Positions 1-6,683 of a stretch of 6,700 bases of DNA are shown here, piece after piece (positions within the stretch are counted from its first letter, which is position 1; each line of letters begins with the position of its first letter). The position numbers and the translations under genes are program-made. Source of the DNA: JAULUH01 sp032111745. Its GTDB lineage: Bacteria > Chloroflexota > Anaerolineae > JAAEKA01. The DNA is taken from the NCBI GenBank assembly GCA_032111745.1, contig JAULUH010000340.1:1-6700 (forward strand), in the 5' to 3' direction. The notes under the pieces were generated by a model that was not told where the DNA came from, searched no databases, and was given only the letters and a program-made list of their open reading frames with translations.

Positions 1-1
1 G

Positions 2-595
2 GGCGACCACGCCCTTCTCCTGGCGCAACTGGCCTCCCCCACCTACGACGCCCTGCTCCAGCAGCTGGACACGGCCGACTACCACATCCTGCACTTCGAC
101 GGCCATGGCCTGCTGGCCCGGCGCTGCCCGAATTGTCGCACGCTAGCTCCGGCCCCCGCCGCGGCCTGCCCCTCCTGCCAGGCCCCCCTGCACGGCGTGG
201 AGGCCCTGGGCTACCTGGCCTTCGAGGGCCCCCAGGGCGCGGCCGACTTTGTTAGCACGGTGGAGATGGAGAACCTGCTGGCCGCCCGCGGGGTGCGCCT
301 GGTCTTCCTCTCCGCCTGCGAGTCCGGCGCCCTCGCCGGGGACTCCCTGTTCGGTGCCCTGGGGCCCGGCCTGGTGCGCGCCGGCGTCCCCGCCGTGCTC
401 GCCATGCAGCTGGCCGTGCCCGCCGCGTCCACCGTCGACTTCGCCCAGAGCTTCTATGCCGCCCTGGCCCGGGGCGAGCCCATCGCCCGGGCCGTGGCCC
501 AGAGCCGCCGCCGGCTCTTCCGCGCCGGCACCTGGTTCATCCCGGCCCTCTACCTGCGCAGCCAGGACGACGAGGGCCGGCTGTTCAGCGCCTGA
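2..595 (+). CDS. CHAT-domain cysteine protease, C-terminal part (5' end outside window)
   Basis: This open frame runs in from the left edge and stops at TGA 593-595, so only the last 197 codons are visible. It is the C-terminal half of a CHAT (caspase HetF associated with TPRs) peptidase, a clan CD cysteine protease. The His motif HFDGHG lies at 92-109, with the catalytic His most likely CAT 104-106. The Cys motif LSACESG follows at 308-328, with the nucleophile TGC 317-319. The family-typical tail continues with GALGPGLVRAGVPAVLAMQ, a FAQSFYAALARG helix and the WFIPALYLRS end strand, so the domain is complete at its C-terminus and nothing follows it. Unusually, a CxxC-x10-CxxC insert lies between the His motif and the strand LGYLAFEG. 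Proteases of this kind are usually effectors cleaving a partner protein, and the N-terminal part (often TPRs or another sensor) is not visible. The SIR2-STAND gene starts 118 bases downstream on the same strand. The CHAT assignment is firm; the substrate is unknown. Confidence 0.92.
   Translation, partial: GDHALLLAQLASPTYDALLQQLDTADYHILHFDGHGLLARRCPNCRTLAPAPAAACPSCQAPLHGVEALGYLAFEGPQGAADFVSTVEMENLLAARGVRLVFLSACESGALAGDSLFGALGPGLVRAGVPAVLAMQLAVPAASTVDFAQSFYAALARGEPIARAVAQSRRRLFRAGTWFIPALYLRSQDDEGRLFSA
125..178 (+). other. Zinc-ribbon-like CPNC-x10-CPSC insert inside the CHAT domain
   Basis: Cysteine codons at 125, 134, 167 and 176 give two CxxC knuckles (CPNC and CPSC) ten residues apart. This is the layout of a small zinc ribbon. 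The insert lies between the catalytic-His motif and the next core strand, where ordinary CHAT domains have a short loop. It could stabilise the loop over the active site or bind a partner or nucleic acid. The cysteine pattern is seen directly; zinc binding is inferred. Confidence 0.75.
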
Positions 596-619
596 GGATC
601 CCTGCCCGGCGCCACATTT

Positions 620-648
620 TTGCCCTGGCCGTGCGTTTAACATAGATA
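620..648 (+). promoter_or_regulatory. Possible weak promoter before the SIR2-STAND gene
   Basis: The 118-base gap after the CHAT gene has an AT-richer patch (about 614-652) that stands out from its surroundings. TTGCCC at 620-625 matches four of six bases of a sigma-70 -35 box. With a 17-base spacer it is followed by TAGATA at 643-648, which matches only three of six bases of a -10 box. This could drive the SIR2-STAND and lipoprotein genes separately from the CHAT gene. The match is poor, and read-through from the CHAT gene is equally possible because no terminator hairpin is visible in the gap. Confidence 0.22.
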
Positions 649-713
649 GAACGACCTGTCATGGCCCTGTGGGCCGTAAGCTGCGTGCCCGCAGGGCGAT
701 CGTCCAGCCATGG

Positions 714-3700
714 ATGGAGGCTATGATCGAGCTCTGCCGGCACCTGGCCGGCCTCATCGTCGAAGACAACGCCATCCTCCTCGTAGGCACCGACCTGCGC
801 CGGGGCTCTGACGAGTCCCCTCTGGTGCAGCAGCTGGCCGACGCCCTGGCGGCCCGCATCGACTACCAGCGGGCCGAGCGCCATCTCCCCGCCGTGGCCC
901 GGGACTTCCAGACCCTCAAGGGCCGCCACGCCCTCATCGAAGTGCTGCAGGAGGAGCTGGAGCGCCTCGGCACGGAGCCGGCGCCCGTGCACCAGCTCCT
1001 GCTGGATGCCGTGGTGCCCGGCACCAAGGTCATCACCTCCCGCTTCGACCACCTCCTGGAGAACGCCCTCGAGCAGGCCCACCGGCCCTACGTCCTCATC
1101 GTCCGCGATACCGACCTCCCCTTCTTCGACGAGAAGAAGATCACCCTGATCAAGATCCAGGGGGATATCAACCAGCCCGATAGCCTGGTGGTGACCGAGG
1201 ATGACGTCAACGATTTCATCCACAAGCTGCCGACCATCAGCGACATCGTGCGGGCCTATGTCGCCACCAAGACCCTGATCTTCCTGGGCTACGACCTCAG
1301 CAGCCCCCAGTTCAAGCAGTTCTTCCGCCAGGTCAGCCACGACCTCAAGGGCTACCGCCGCCAGGCCTATGCCATCACCGGCGAGCCGGTGGACCCGGTG
1401 GAGCGGCAGTACTGGGAGCAGCAGGGGGTAGAGCTCCACGCCTGCCCGCCGCTGGACTTCCTGAAGGCCATGGCCCAGCAGGTCAGGCTGCGCGCTGCGG
1501 CGGCGGAGCCCGCCGGCCCTCGGCCAGCCAGCCTCGCCCAGGCGCCCCTGCCTGCCCGCCCCTACAAGGCCCTGGACAGCTTCACCGCCGCCGATGCCGC
1601 CATCTTCAGCGGCCGGCGCGAGGAGAGCCAGCGCCTGGCCAACCGCATCCTGGCCAACCAGGTGACCGTGCTGTGCGGCGAGATGGGCAGCGGCAAGACC
1701 AGCCTCCTGCAGGCCGGCGCCGGCCCCCTGCTCGCGCAGCAGCGCGCCCTCCTGGCGATCGCCTCCCCCGCGGCCGGCCGGCCGCTCGCCGGCCTGCTGC
1801 CGGCGAGCCTGCTCGCCGCCGGGGAGCAGGCCGGCCTGGCCCCGCCCGCGGACCCGGGCGACCTGGCGGCACTCATCCGCACCTGGCAGCAGGTCCAGGA
1901 CGGCCCCCTGGTGCTGGCCGTGGACCAGTTCGAGCAGTTCTTCCTCGTCTACAGTCCGGCCGAGCAGGCCGCGGCCGTCGCCACCCTGCACGCGCTGTGC
2001 CAGGACGAGACCCTGTTCATGCGCCTGGTATTGGTGGTGCGGGAGGACTTCCTCGGCCGCCTGCAGACCCTCGAGCCCGGCCTGCCCGGCCTTATGGCCG
2101 CCCGCTTCTGGCTGGAGCGCCTGGGCCTGGAAGCGGCCCGCGCCGCCATCGTCGATCCCGTGCAGCCCTTCGGCCTGCGCTGGGACCCGCAGCTGGTGCA
2201 GCGCATCCTGGACGAGCTGAGCACCAGCGGCGACGGCGGCGTCTACCCGCCCCAGCTCCAGATCGTCTGCGACCGCCTCTTCGACGCCGCCACCGCGCAC
2301 GCGCCGGCCAACGGCGCCACGGCCGGCCCCGAGATCGACCTGGCCCTCTTCACCGCCCTGGGCGGCACCGAGGGCATCCTGGGCGACTATCTGGACAGCG
2401 CGGTGCATCGCCTGCCCCCCGCGCAACAGCCCCTGGCCCGCGGCCTCTTGGGCGCCCTGGTCAACAGCCAGAAGGCCAAGCAGCGCCTGCCCCTGGATGA
2501 CCTGGCCCGGATCGTCGCGGCCGCGCCCGCGGACGCCGCCACGGTCCTGGATGAGCTGGCCCGGCAGCGCCTGGTGCGGCGCTACGAGATGCCCAATGGC
2601 GGTTCCGGCCCGGTGGCCTACGAGCTGACCCACGACTACCTGGCCGCGCGCATCGCCCGCTGGCTCGGGCCAGAGTTCTGGGACCAGCAGAAGGCCCGCG
2701 AGCTGGTGCGCCAGGCCCTGCCCCTCTGGCGAACAGACGCCAGCCTGCCCGCGCCCGACGTGGTCCGGCTCGCCACCACCCAGCACGGCCGCGTGCGCTT
2801 CGCCCCCGCGGAGAGCCAGATGCTCTACGCCGCGGCCGTCAGCTACGGGCTGGACGCCGCGGCCTGGGAGGCAGACCTGACCGCTGGGCAACGCCGCGAC
2901 CTGTTGTTGCATCTCCTGCAAGAGCCCGAGGCCACGACCCGCGCCCGCGCCGCCAAGGCCCTGGTCCCCATCGGCGACCAGGCGGCCGCCCCCGCACTGG
3001 CGCAGGCCATGCTGGCCGACCCCGACCCCGCGGTGCGCGCCGCGGTCGCCACCGCCGCGGCCAGCGGTATCACCGCCGCCACCGATGGCACGGCCACAGC
3101 CGTAGTGAACAGTTTGGCACAAAGCGCGGTGGAGCCGGCTACTGAGGATGCCGCCATGCAGGCCCTGGCCACAATTCGCGACCAAGAGCCGGCGGTAGAC
3201 GCGCTGATCCCGCCAGAGATAGCCGGACCAGTGCATCGCCGCGTCGCCGCGCTGCGCCTGAGCCGCAGCCGGCAGCGGATTTTGGCCGACATAGGCCTGG
3301 CCATGCAGTGGGGCTTCCTCGGCTTTGGGCTGAGTTTGGGACTACTGACGGGCTTATTCGCGCTGGGACAGGACCTTGGCGCCAACGCCACCCTGGCAGC
3401 AAGGTTGGCCACGTTTCTGTTTAGCGTAAGCGCCGTGGGCACCCTAGGCGCCCTGGCGGCAGGCGTTGGCGCCGCAGTTCGCGGCGTCATGCTGGCGCTT
3501 AGCGACCAGGGCCCCATCCCCCGCGTATGGTTGGCGGGAGGCATCACCAGCGGGATAGTCCTGGGCATCTTGCTGCCGGCCCTGCTCTTGAACCTGCCTG
3601 GGGGCCGTCCGGCTGGCCTGAGCCAGCTTCTGACCATGATTTTGGCCGGCTTGTTGCTGGGCGTCGCTGCCGCCGTTCCCCTGCGGCTAGCGTGGCCGCT

Positions 3701-3905
3701 GCGGATAGTCGTGGCGGCGTTTCTGGGAGGGGCCATCTTTGGCCTGGCCGGATTGCTGCTGGGGGTAGGCTCCGGCACGCCTGCCGTCTTGGGGAGGTGG
3801 ATAATTGCCGGTATCGGAGCCGGCATCGGCATGTTCGCCGGACTAAACCCCGGATTCTGGAAACCAGGGTCGCCGCCACAGGCGCAGCCCCTGGAGGGAG
3901 GATAG
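714..3905 (+). CDS. SIR2-like / nSTAND1 ATPase with HEAT-like region and C-terminal membrane domain
   Basis: A 1063-residue fusion. Residues 10-260 resemble a SIR2_2 domain (ITSRFDHLLENAL, KIQGDINQPDSLVVTEDD, FLGYDLSSPQF), but its NAD-site motifs are altered. Residues 283-525 are a STAND ATPase core of the nSTAND1 type: entry motif PYKALDSFTAADAAIFSGR, Walker A GEMGSGKT (322-329, Lys328), Walker B LVLAVDQFE (Asp404, Glu407), sensor-like VVREDF (Arg443) and YPPQLQIVCDRLF (511-523). A winged helix follows (about 575-650), ending in LTHDYLAARIARW. Residues 733-785 are HEAT-like, and 865-1043 hold about six hydrophobic segments. STAND ATPases are ligand-gated switches that oligomerise to activate an attached or partner effector, and many act in antiviral defence. 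ATG 714 is chosen because it lies just ahead of the SIR2 fold, though its ribosome site is poor. ATG 723 and GTG 669 are alternatives. Codon use changes at about residue 785. The stop lies 4 bases before the lipoprotein start, so the two are probably translated together. Confidence 0.9.
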   Translation: MEAMIELCRHLAGLIVEDNAILLVGTDLRRGSDESPLVQQLADALAARIDYQRAERHLPAVARDFQTLKGRHALIEVLQEELERLGTEPAPVHQLLLDAVVPGTKVITSRFDHLLENALEQAHRPYVLIVRDTDLPFFDEKKITLIKIQGDINQPDSLVVTEDDVNDFIHKLPTISDIVRAYVATKTLIFLGYDLSSPQFKQFFRQVSHDLKGYRRQAYAITGEPVDPVERQYWEQQGVELHACPPLDFLKAMAQQVRLRAAAAEPAGPRPASLAQAPLPARPYKALDSFTAADAAIFSGRREESQRLANRILANQVTVLCGEMGSGKTSLLQAGAGPLLAQQRALLAIASPAAGRPLAGLLPASLLAAGEQAGLAPPADPGDLAALIRTWQQVQDGPLVLAVDQFEQFFLVYSPAEQAAAVATLHALCQDETLFMRLVLVVREDFLGRLQTLEPGLPGLMAARFWLERLGLEAARAAIVDPVQPFGLRWDPQLVQRILDELSTSGDGGVYPPQLQIVCDRLFDAATAHAPANGATAGPEIDLALFTALGGTEGILGDYLDSAVHRLPPAQQPLARGLLGALVNSQKAKQRLPLDDLARIVAAAPADAATVLDELARQRLVRRYEMPNGGSGPVAYELTHDYLAARIARWLGPEFWDQQKARELVRQALPLWRTDASLPAPDVVRLATTQHGRVRFAPAESQMLYAAAVSYGLDAAAWEADLTAGQRRDLLLHLLQEPEATTRARAAKALVPIGDQAAAPALAQAMLADPDPAVRAAVATAAASGITAATDGTATAVVNSLAQSAVEPATEDAAMQALATIRDQEPAVDALIPPEIAGPVHRRVAALRLSRSRQRILADIGLAMQWGFLGFGLSLGLLTGLFALGQDLGANATLAARLATFLFSVSAVGTLGALAAGVGAAVRGVMLALSDQGPIPRVWLAGGITSGIVLGILLPALLLNLPGGRPAGLSQLLTMILAGLLLGVAAAVPLRLAWPLRIVVAAFLGGAIFGLAGLLLGVGSGTPAVLGRWIIAGIGAGIGMFAGLNPGFWKPGSPPQAQPLEGG
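3893..3902 (+). promoter_or_regulatory. Strong ribosome binding site of the lipoprotein gene, overlapping the end of the ATPase gene
   Basis: GGAGGGAGGA contains two overlapping GGAGG cores. The second (3897-3901) sits 8 bases before ATG 3910. It lies inside the last codons of the SIR2-STAND gene, whose TAG is at 3903-3905. This fixes the lipoprotein start and supports translational coupling. It is far better than the site in front of the SIR2-STAND gene, so the lipoprotein may be made in excess. Confidence 0.85.
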
Positions 3906-3909
3906 TGTC

Positions 3910-6483
3910 ATGAGAAAGCGTTACTATGGTCTTTGCCTGCTGCTAGCCGTCGCCTGGCTGCTGGCCGCCTGTGGCCCGGAGGTGGCCCCACCTCCCCCCG
4001 CAGCTCCGGCCACCAGCTCCGAGGTAGAGGCTGAGGCCCACAGCGACACGGTTTGGGTCGTGCACCAGGACCAGTCCAGGGATACCTTGCCCAGCACGGA
4101 GCAGACCATGCTGAGTGTGCGCGAAGGTGTCGACGTCGACCAGTTAGGTCGCGCAGTGTTGCGCTTCGCCGACCTGCTATTTGTCGAAGTGTTGCGCCAG
4201 GGCCAGTTGCAGGTCCGCGAACTGTCTATTGACCAGCAAACAGCGTCAGTATCCGTGGTACAAGGCCTGGGCACGGCCCTGTATGACTTCCACCCCCAAG
4301 AGCAGATCGACCGGCGCCTGAACGTGACCACCGAATTTGCCCAGGTGGTCGCCACCGGCACCAAGTTCATGATCGTCCGCGAGGCCGACAGCCCCCTGGA
4401 ATGGGTGCTGGCCTTCGATGCCACCGCGGATGACCTGACCGTGGAGGCGGACGGCATGGCCGAAGGCGTGGAAACGGGGGTCGCCCGCTGGGTGGCCCCG
4501 GTCGACGGTCCCGGCCTGCCCGTATCCTTCGACGCCGAGAACGTCAACCAGTGGGTCGCCCGGGCCCGCAGCGGCCAGGCCCAGCCCGAGATCGGCGAGG
4601 TGCTCTGGCCCCAGGCCGACGTGCTGGCCGATACCACCGTGCTGGACGACATCCCCGCGCCCGGCGAGCCCTTCTTCCTCGAGGGCGTCCAGCTGGAGCT
4701 GGATCCTCACGGGCTGTACGGCAACCCGGAGTACTGGCTGGAGGACTGCAACGGCGACGGCATCCGCGACATCGCCATGCGCAGCGGCCGGCTCAAGATG
4801 GACTTCCGGCCCGTGCTGAGCCGGGTGCGCGCCCTGGACGTCACCGTCGCCAACCTGGGCCAGCCCGGCTCGGGCGCGCTCACCGTGCTCGACCCGGCCC
4901 GCGCGGAGCTGGACATCCAGGAGGTCACCGCGCCGGAGGGCGCCGTCCAGGTCCTCAGCCTGCGCTCGGAGCCCGGCCAACCCTATCACTACGCGGAGCT
5001 GGCCATGGGCCACGGTTGCTTCCTGGGCTTCAGCCTGACCCCGCCGCTCCCCACCGGCGAGCCGGCTGAGCCGCGGCCGGCGGTCGAGGTGGGAGAGATC
5101 CTCCCGCCCCCCACCGCCACCCCTGGGCCCGAGAGTCCTACCCCCACCACCAGGCCCCCGACGCCAACACCTGCTCCCGAAACACCCCTGTGCACCGTCG
5201 TCGCCTCCAAGCTGAACGTGCGCAGCGGCCCGGGCACGGTCTACGATGTCACCTCCCAGGTGGCCCGCGGCGCGGAGCTGGTTCCCCTGGGCCGCAACAC
5301 GGCGGCCGGTTGGGTCTTCGTACGCGTGGCGCAGACCGGACGGCAAGGATGGGTCAGCGCCGAGTCCCGCTACGTCTCCTGCAACGTCGACATTCGCGAC
5401 CTGGAGCCGGTCGAGGCGCCGCCCACCCCGACCCCCCTGCCCACCGAGCCACCTACCCCTGAGTACAGGTTCGAGCCGGCAGCGGCGACCATCCGCGCTG
5501 GTGAATGCGTGACCCTGAAGTGGGCCACCGCCAACGTGCAGGCCGTCTACTTCGAGGGCGAGGGCGTGCGCGGCACGGACAGCCGCCAGGTGTGCCCGGG
5601 CGAGACCACGACCTACCGCCTGCGCGTGGACACTTACCTGGGCCGCCAGGAGCTCACATCCCGGATCACCGTCCGGGCGGAAGAGCCCCAACCGTACACC
5701 ATCACCTTCTGGGCCAAACCTACAACCATCACGGCCGGCCAGTGTACGACCGTGGGCTGGGAAACCTCCAACGTCCAGGCCGTCTACTTCGAGGGCGGCG
5801 GCGTCATCGGCTCCGACAGCCGCTCGGAATGCCCGGGCGAGACCAGGGACTACCACCTGCGCGTCGAGACCTACCAGGGGACACAGGAGCGCACCGTGAC
5901 CGTGGTAGTCAACCAGCCGGTGGCGGGACCCGGGTACGAGTGCTGGAGCGAGTCCGGCATCGAGACGGGATGCTGGACCGTGCGCTGGAAGGTCTGGAAC
6001 GCCCGCGAGGTCTACTACGAGGGCGAAGGCGTGGCCGGCGAGGGATACAGAGTAGAGTGCCCAACCAGCAGCACCGAGTACACCCTGCGCATAGTCGGCC
6101 TGGACGGCAAGGACTACTACTGCCGGGTACCTATCGAGGTAAGCCGGGAAACGGTCTTGCAGACGCCCCAGCAGCTGAAACCACCCGACGGCTCTGTGTT
6201 CGACCACTACCCGCGCACCACAACCCTGGGCTGGAGCGCCGTGCCTGGCGATCCCTCCTACCTCCAGTATGGGGTGGAGGTCGACTGCTTCCACTGCTGT
6301 GAATCCAACGCCTGGTGCACCGACGTCGGCGAGACCTGGATGGTGGAGCGGGTGGGCGGCACCAGCTACACCTTCGACTACGTCGGCGCCCAACCCGGCC
6401 GCTGGCGCGTCTGGGCCGTCGACCTCTCCACCGGCCTCGAAAGCGCCAAAAGCGGCTGGTGGGAGTTCGAATACCTGCGCTAG
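3910..6483 (+). CDS. Secreted lipoprotein with FecR-like, SH3b, three Ig-like and Fn3-like domains
   Basis: An 857-residue exported protein. It begins MRKR, then a hydrophobic stretch ending in the lipobox LAAC (Cys21), so it should be lipid-anchored on the outer face of the cytoplasmic membrane. A Pro-rich spacer (25-34) follows. Residues 60-180 fit a FecR-like domain, with VTTEFAQVVATGTKFMIVRE matching the conserved core of that family. Residues 250-380 form an unrecognised beta-rich domain containing DCNGDGIRD (279-287), like a calcium loop. Pro/Thr linkers at 381-427 and 502-517 flank an SH3b domain (428-491, LNVRSGPG...GWVSAESRYVSC). Three Ig-like repeats cover 519-591, 596-667 and 677-745. 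An Fn3-like domain with WRVWAVD closes the protein (756-857). SH3b and Ig-like domains usually bind cell wall or surface ligands. No enzyme domain is seen, so an extracellular sensor or scaffold role is likely. Its 4-base spacing from the membrane-bound ATPase gene suggests the two act together, which is inference. Confidence 0.9.
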   Translation: MRKRYYGLCLLLAVAWLLAACGPEVAPPPPAAPATSSEVEAEAHSDTVWVVHQDQSRDTLPSTEQTMLSVREGVDVDQLGRAVLRFADLLFVEVLRQGQLQVRELSIDQQTASVSVVQGLGTALYDFHPQEQIDRRLNVTTEFAQVVATGTKFMIVREADSPLEWVLAFDATADDLTVEADGMAEGVETGVARWVAPVDGPGLPVSFDAENVNQWVARARSGQAQPEIGEVLWPQADVLADTTVLDDIPAPGEPFFLEGVQLELDPHGLYGNPEYWLEDCNGDGIRDIAMRSGRLKMDFRPVLSRVRALDVTVANLGQPGSGALTVLDPARAELDIQEVTAPEGAVQVLSLRSEPGQPYHYAELAMGHGCFLGFSLTPPLPTGEPAEPRPAVEVGEILPPPTATPGPESPTPTTRPPTPTPAPETPLCTVVASKLNVRSGPGTVYDVTSQVARGAELVPLGRNTAAGWVFVRVAQTGRQGWVSAESRYVSCNVDIRDLEPVEAPPTPTPLPTEPPTPEYRFEPAAATIRAGECVTLKWATANVQAVYFEGEGVRGTDSRQVCPGETTTYRLRVDTYLGRQELTSRITVRAEEPQPYTITFWAKPTTITAGQCTTVGWETSNVQAVYFEGGGVIGSDSRSECPGETRDYHLRVETYQGTQERTVTVVVNQPVAGPGYECWSESGIETGCWTVRWKVWNAREVYYEGEGVAGEGYRVECPTSSTEYTLRIVGLDGKDYYCRVPIEVSRETVLQTPQQLKPPDGSVFDHYPRTTTLGWSAVPGDPSYLQYGVEVDCFHCCESNAWCTDVGETWMVERVGGTSYTFDYVGAQPGRWRVWAVDLSTGLESAKSGWWEFEYLR
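5464..6144 (+). repeat. Three tandem Ig-like repeat units in the lipoprotein gene
   Basis: Units at 5464-5682, 5695-5910 and 5938-6144 encode about 70 residues each. All share the order Cys...(VY[FY]EG.GV)...Cys-Pro. The two core cysteines are exactly 29 residues apart in every unit: 533/562, 612/641 and 688/717. Units 1 and 2 are the closest, sharing an identical 18-base stretch (5542-5559 and 5779-5796) that encodes AVYFEG. Unit 3 is diverged and has an extra Cys pair (678 and 738). The arrangement fits duplicated, disulfide-bonded beta-sandwiches outside the cell. Confidence 0.85.
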
Positions 6484-6516
6484 CAGACCATCCCGATCAT
6501 GCCGGGCATCCCCCCA

Positions 6517-6613
6517 CATCCCATCGTAGGGGCGGGCCTCTGTGCCCGCCCCGGGTTTTCACCCCCCCTTGGCCGCGCCAAAACCCTCATCCCATCGTTC
6601 GGGGCGGCCCGCC
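6517..6613 (+). repeat. Direct repeat of CATCCCATCGT followed by GGGGCGG
   Basis: The 11-mer CATCCCATCGT occurs at 6517-6527 and again at 6588-6598, 71 bases later. Each copy is followed within two bases by GGGGCGG, then a C-rich part containing GTGCC. The first copy carries the perfect hairpin. In the second the 3' arm has decayed, so it no longer folds well. This looks like two generations of the same small repeat inserted side by side. Confidence 0.65.
6525..6559 (+). terminator. Hairpin with T-tract, a GTAGGGGC-type intergenic repeat that may terminate the operon
   Basis: A perfect 9-bp stem pairs GGGGCGGGC (6529-6537) with GCCCGCCCC (6544-6552) around a 6-base loop, CTCTGT. GGG and then TTTT (6556-6559) follow. 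It starts 45 bases after the lipoprotein stop. The stem is very stable and could end transcription, although the T-tract is short and offset by three G. The sequence also resembles dispersed 'GTAGGGGCG...' palindromes that I recall between genes in Chloroflexota genomes, so it may be a repeat element used as a terminator. Confidence 0.6.
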
Positions 6614-6683
6614 GTGCCATCCGTTCCAACTCATACCACTTTCTGGCCCGTCAGCCGGCATCTGCGGCCGCTGCTCGTGCTCG

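Noticed and set aside
197..595. Separate short gene starting at GTG 197
   Set aside because: The frame is open leftward to the window edge and contains the catalytic-His motif there, so GTG 197 is internal.
596..625. Rho-independent terminator after the CHAT gene (GGCGCC at 608-613, then a T-run at 617-621)
   Set aside because: The palindrome has no loop and no longer stem forms around it, so a functional hairpin is unlikely.
249..713. Extension of the SIR2-STAND frame upstream to 249
   Set aside because: The frame is open, but it overlaps the CHAT gene, whose conserved catalytic Cys lies there in another frame. The extension encodes Pro/Ala/Ser-rich nonsense.
585..3236. Very long open frame on the minus strand opposite the SIR2-STAND gene, and a similar one at 4246-6519 opposite the lipoprotein gene
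   Set aside because: Both are mirror images of GC-biased codons on the plus strand. Their products are low-complexity Gly/Ala/Gln/Arg sequence with no family motif, whereas the plus-strand products show clear domains.
4129..4140. Palindrome GTCGACGTCGAC as an operator
   Set aside because: It lies well inside the lipoprotein coding region and is explained by the Val-Asp-Val-Asp codons.
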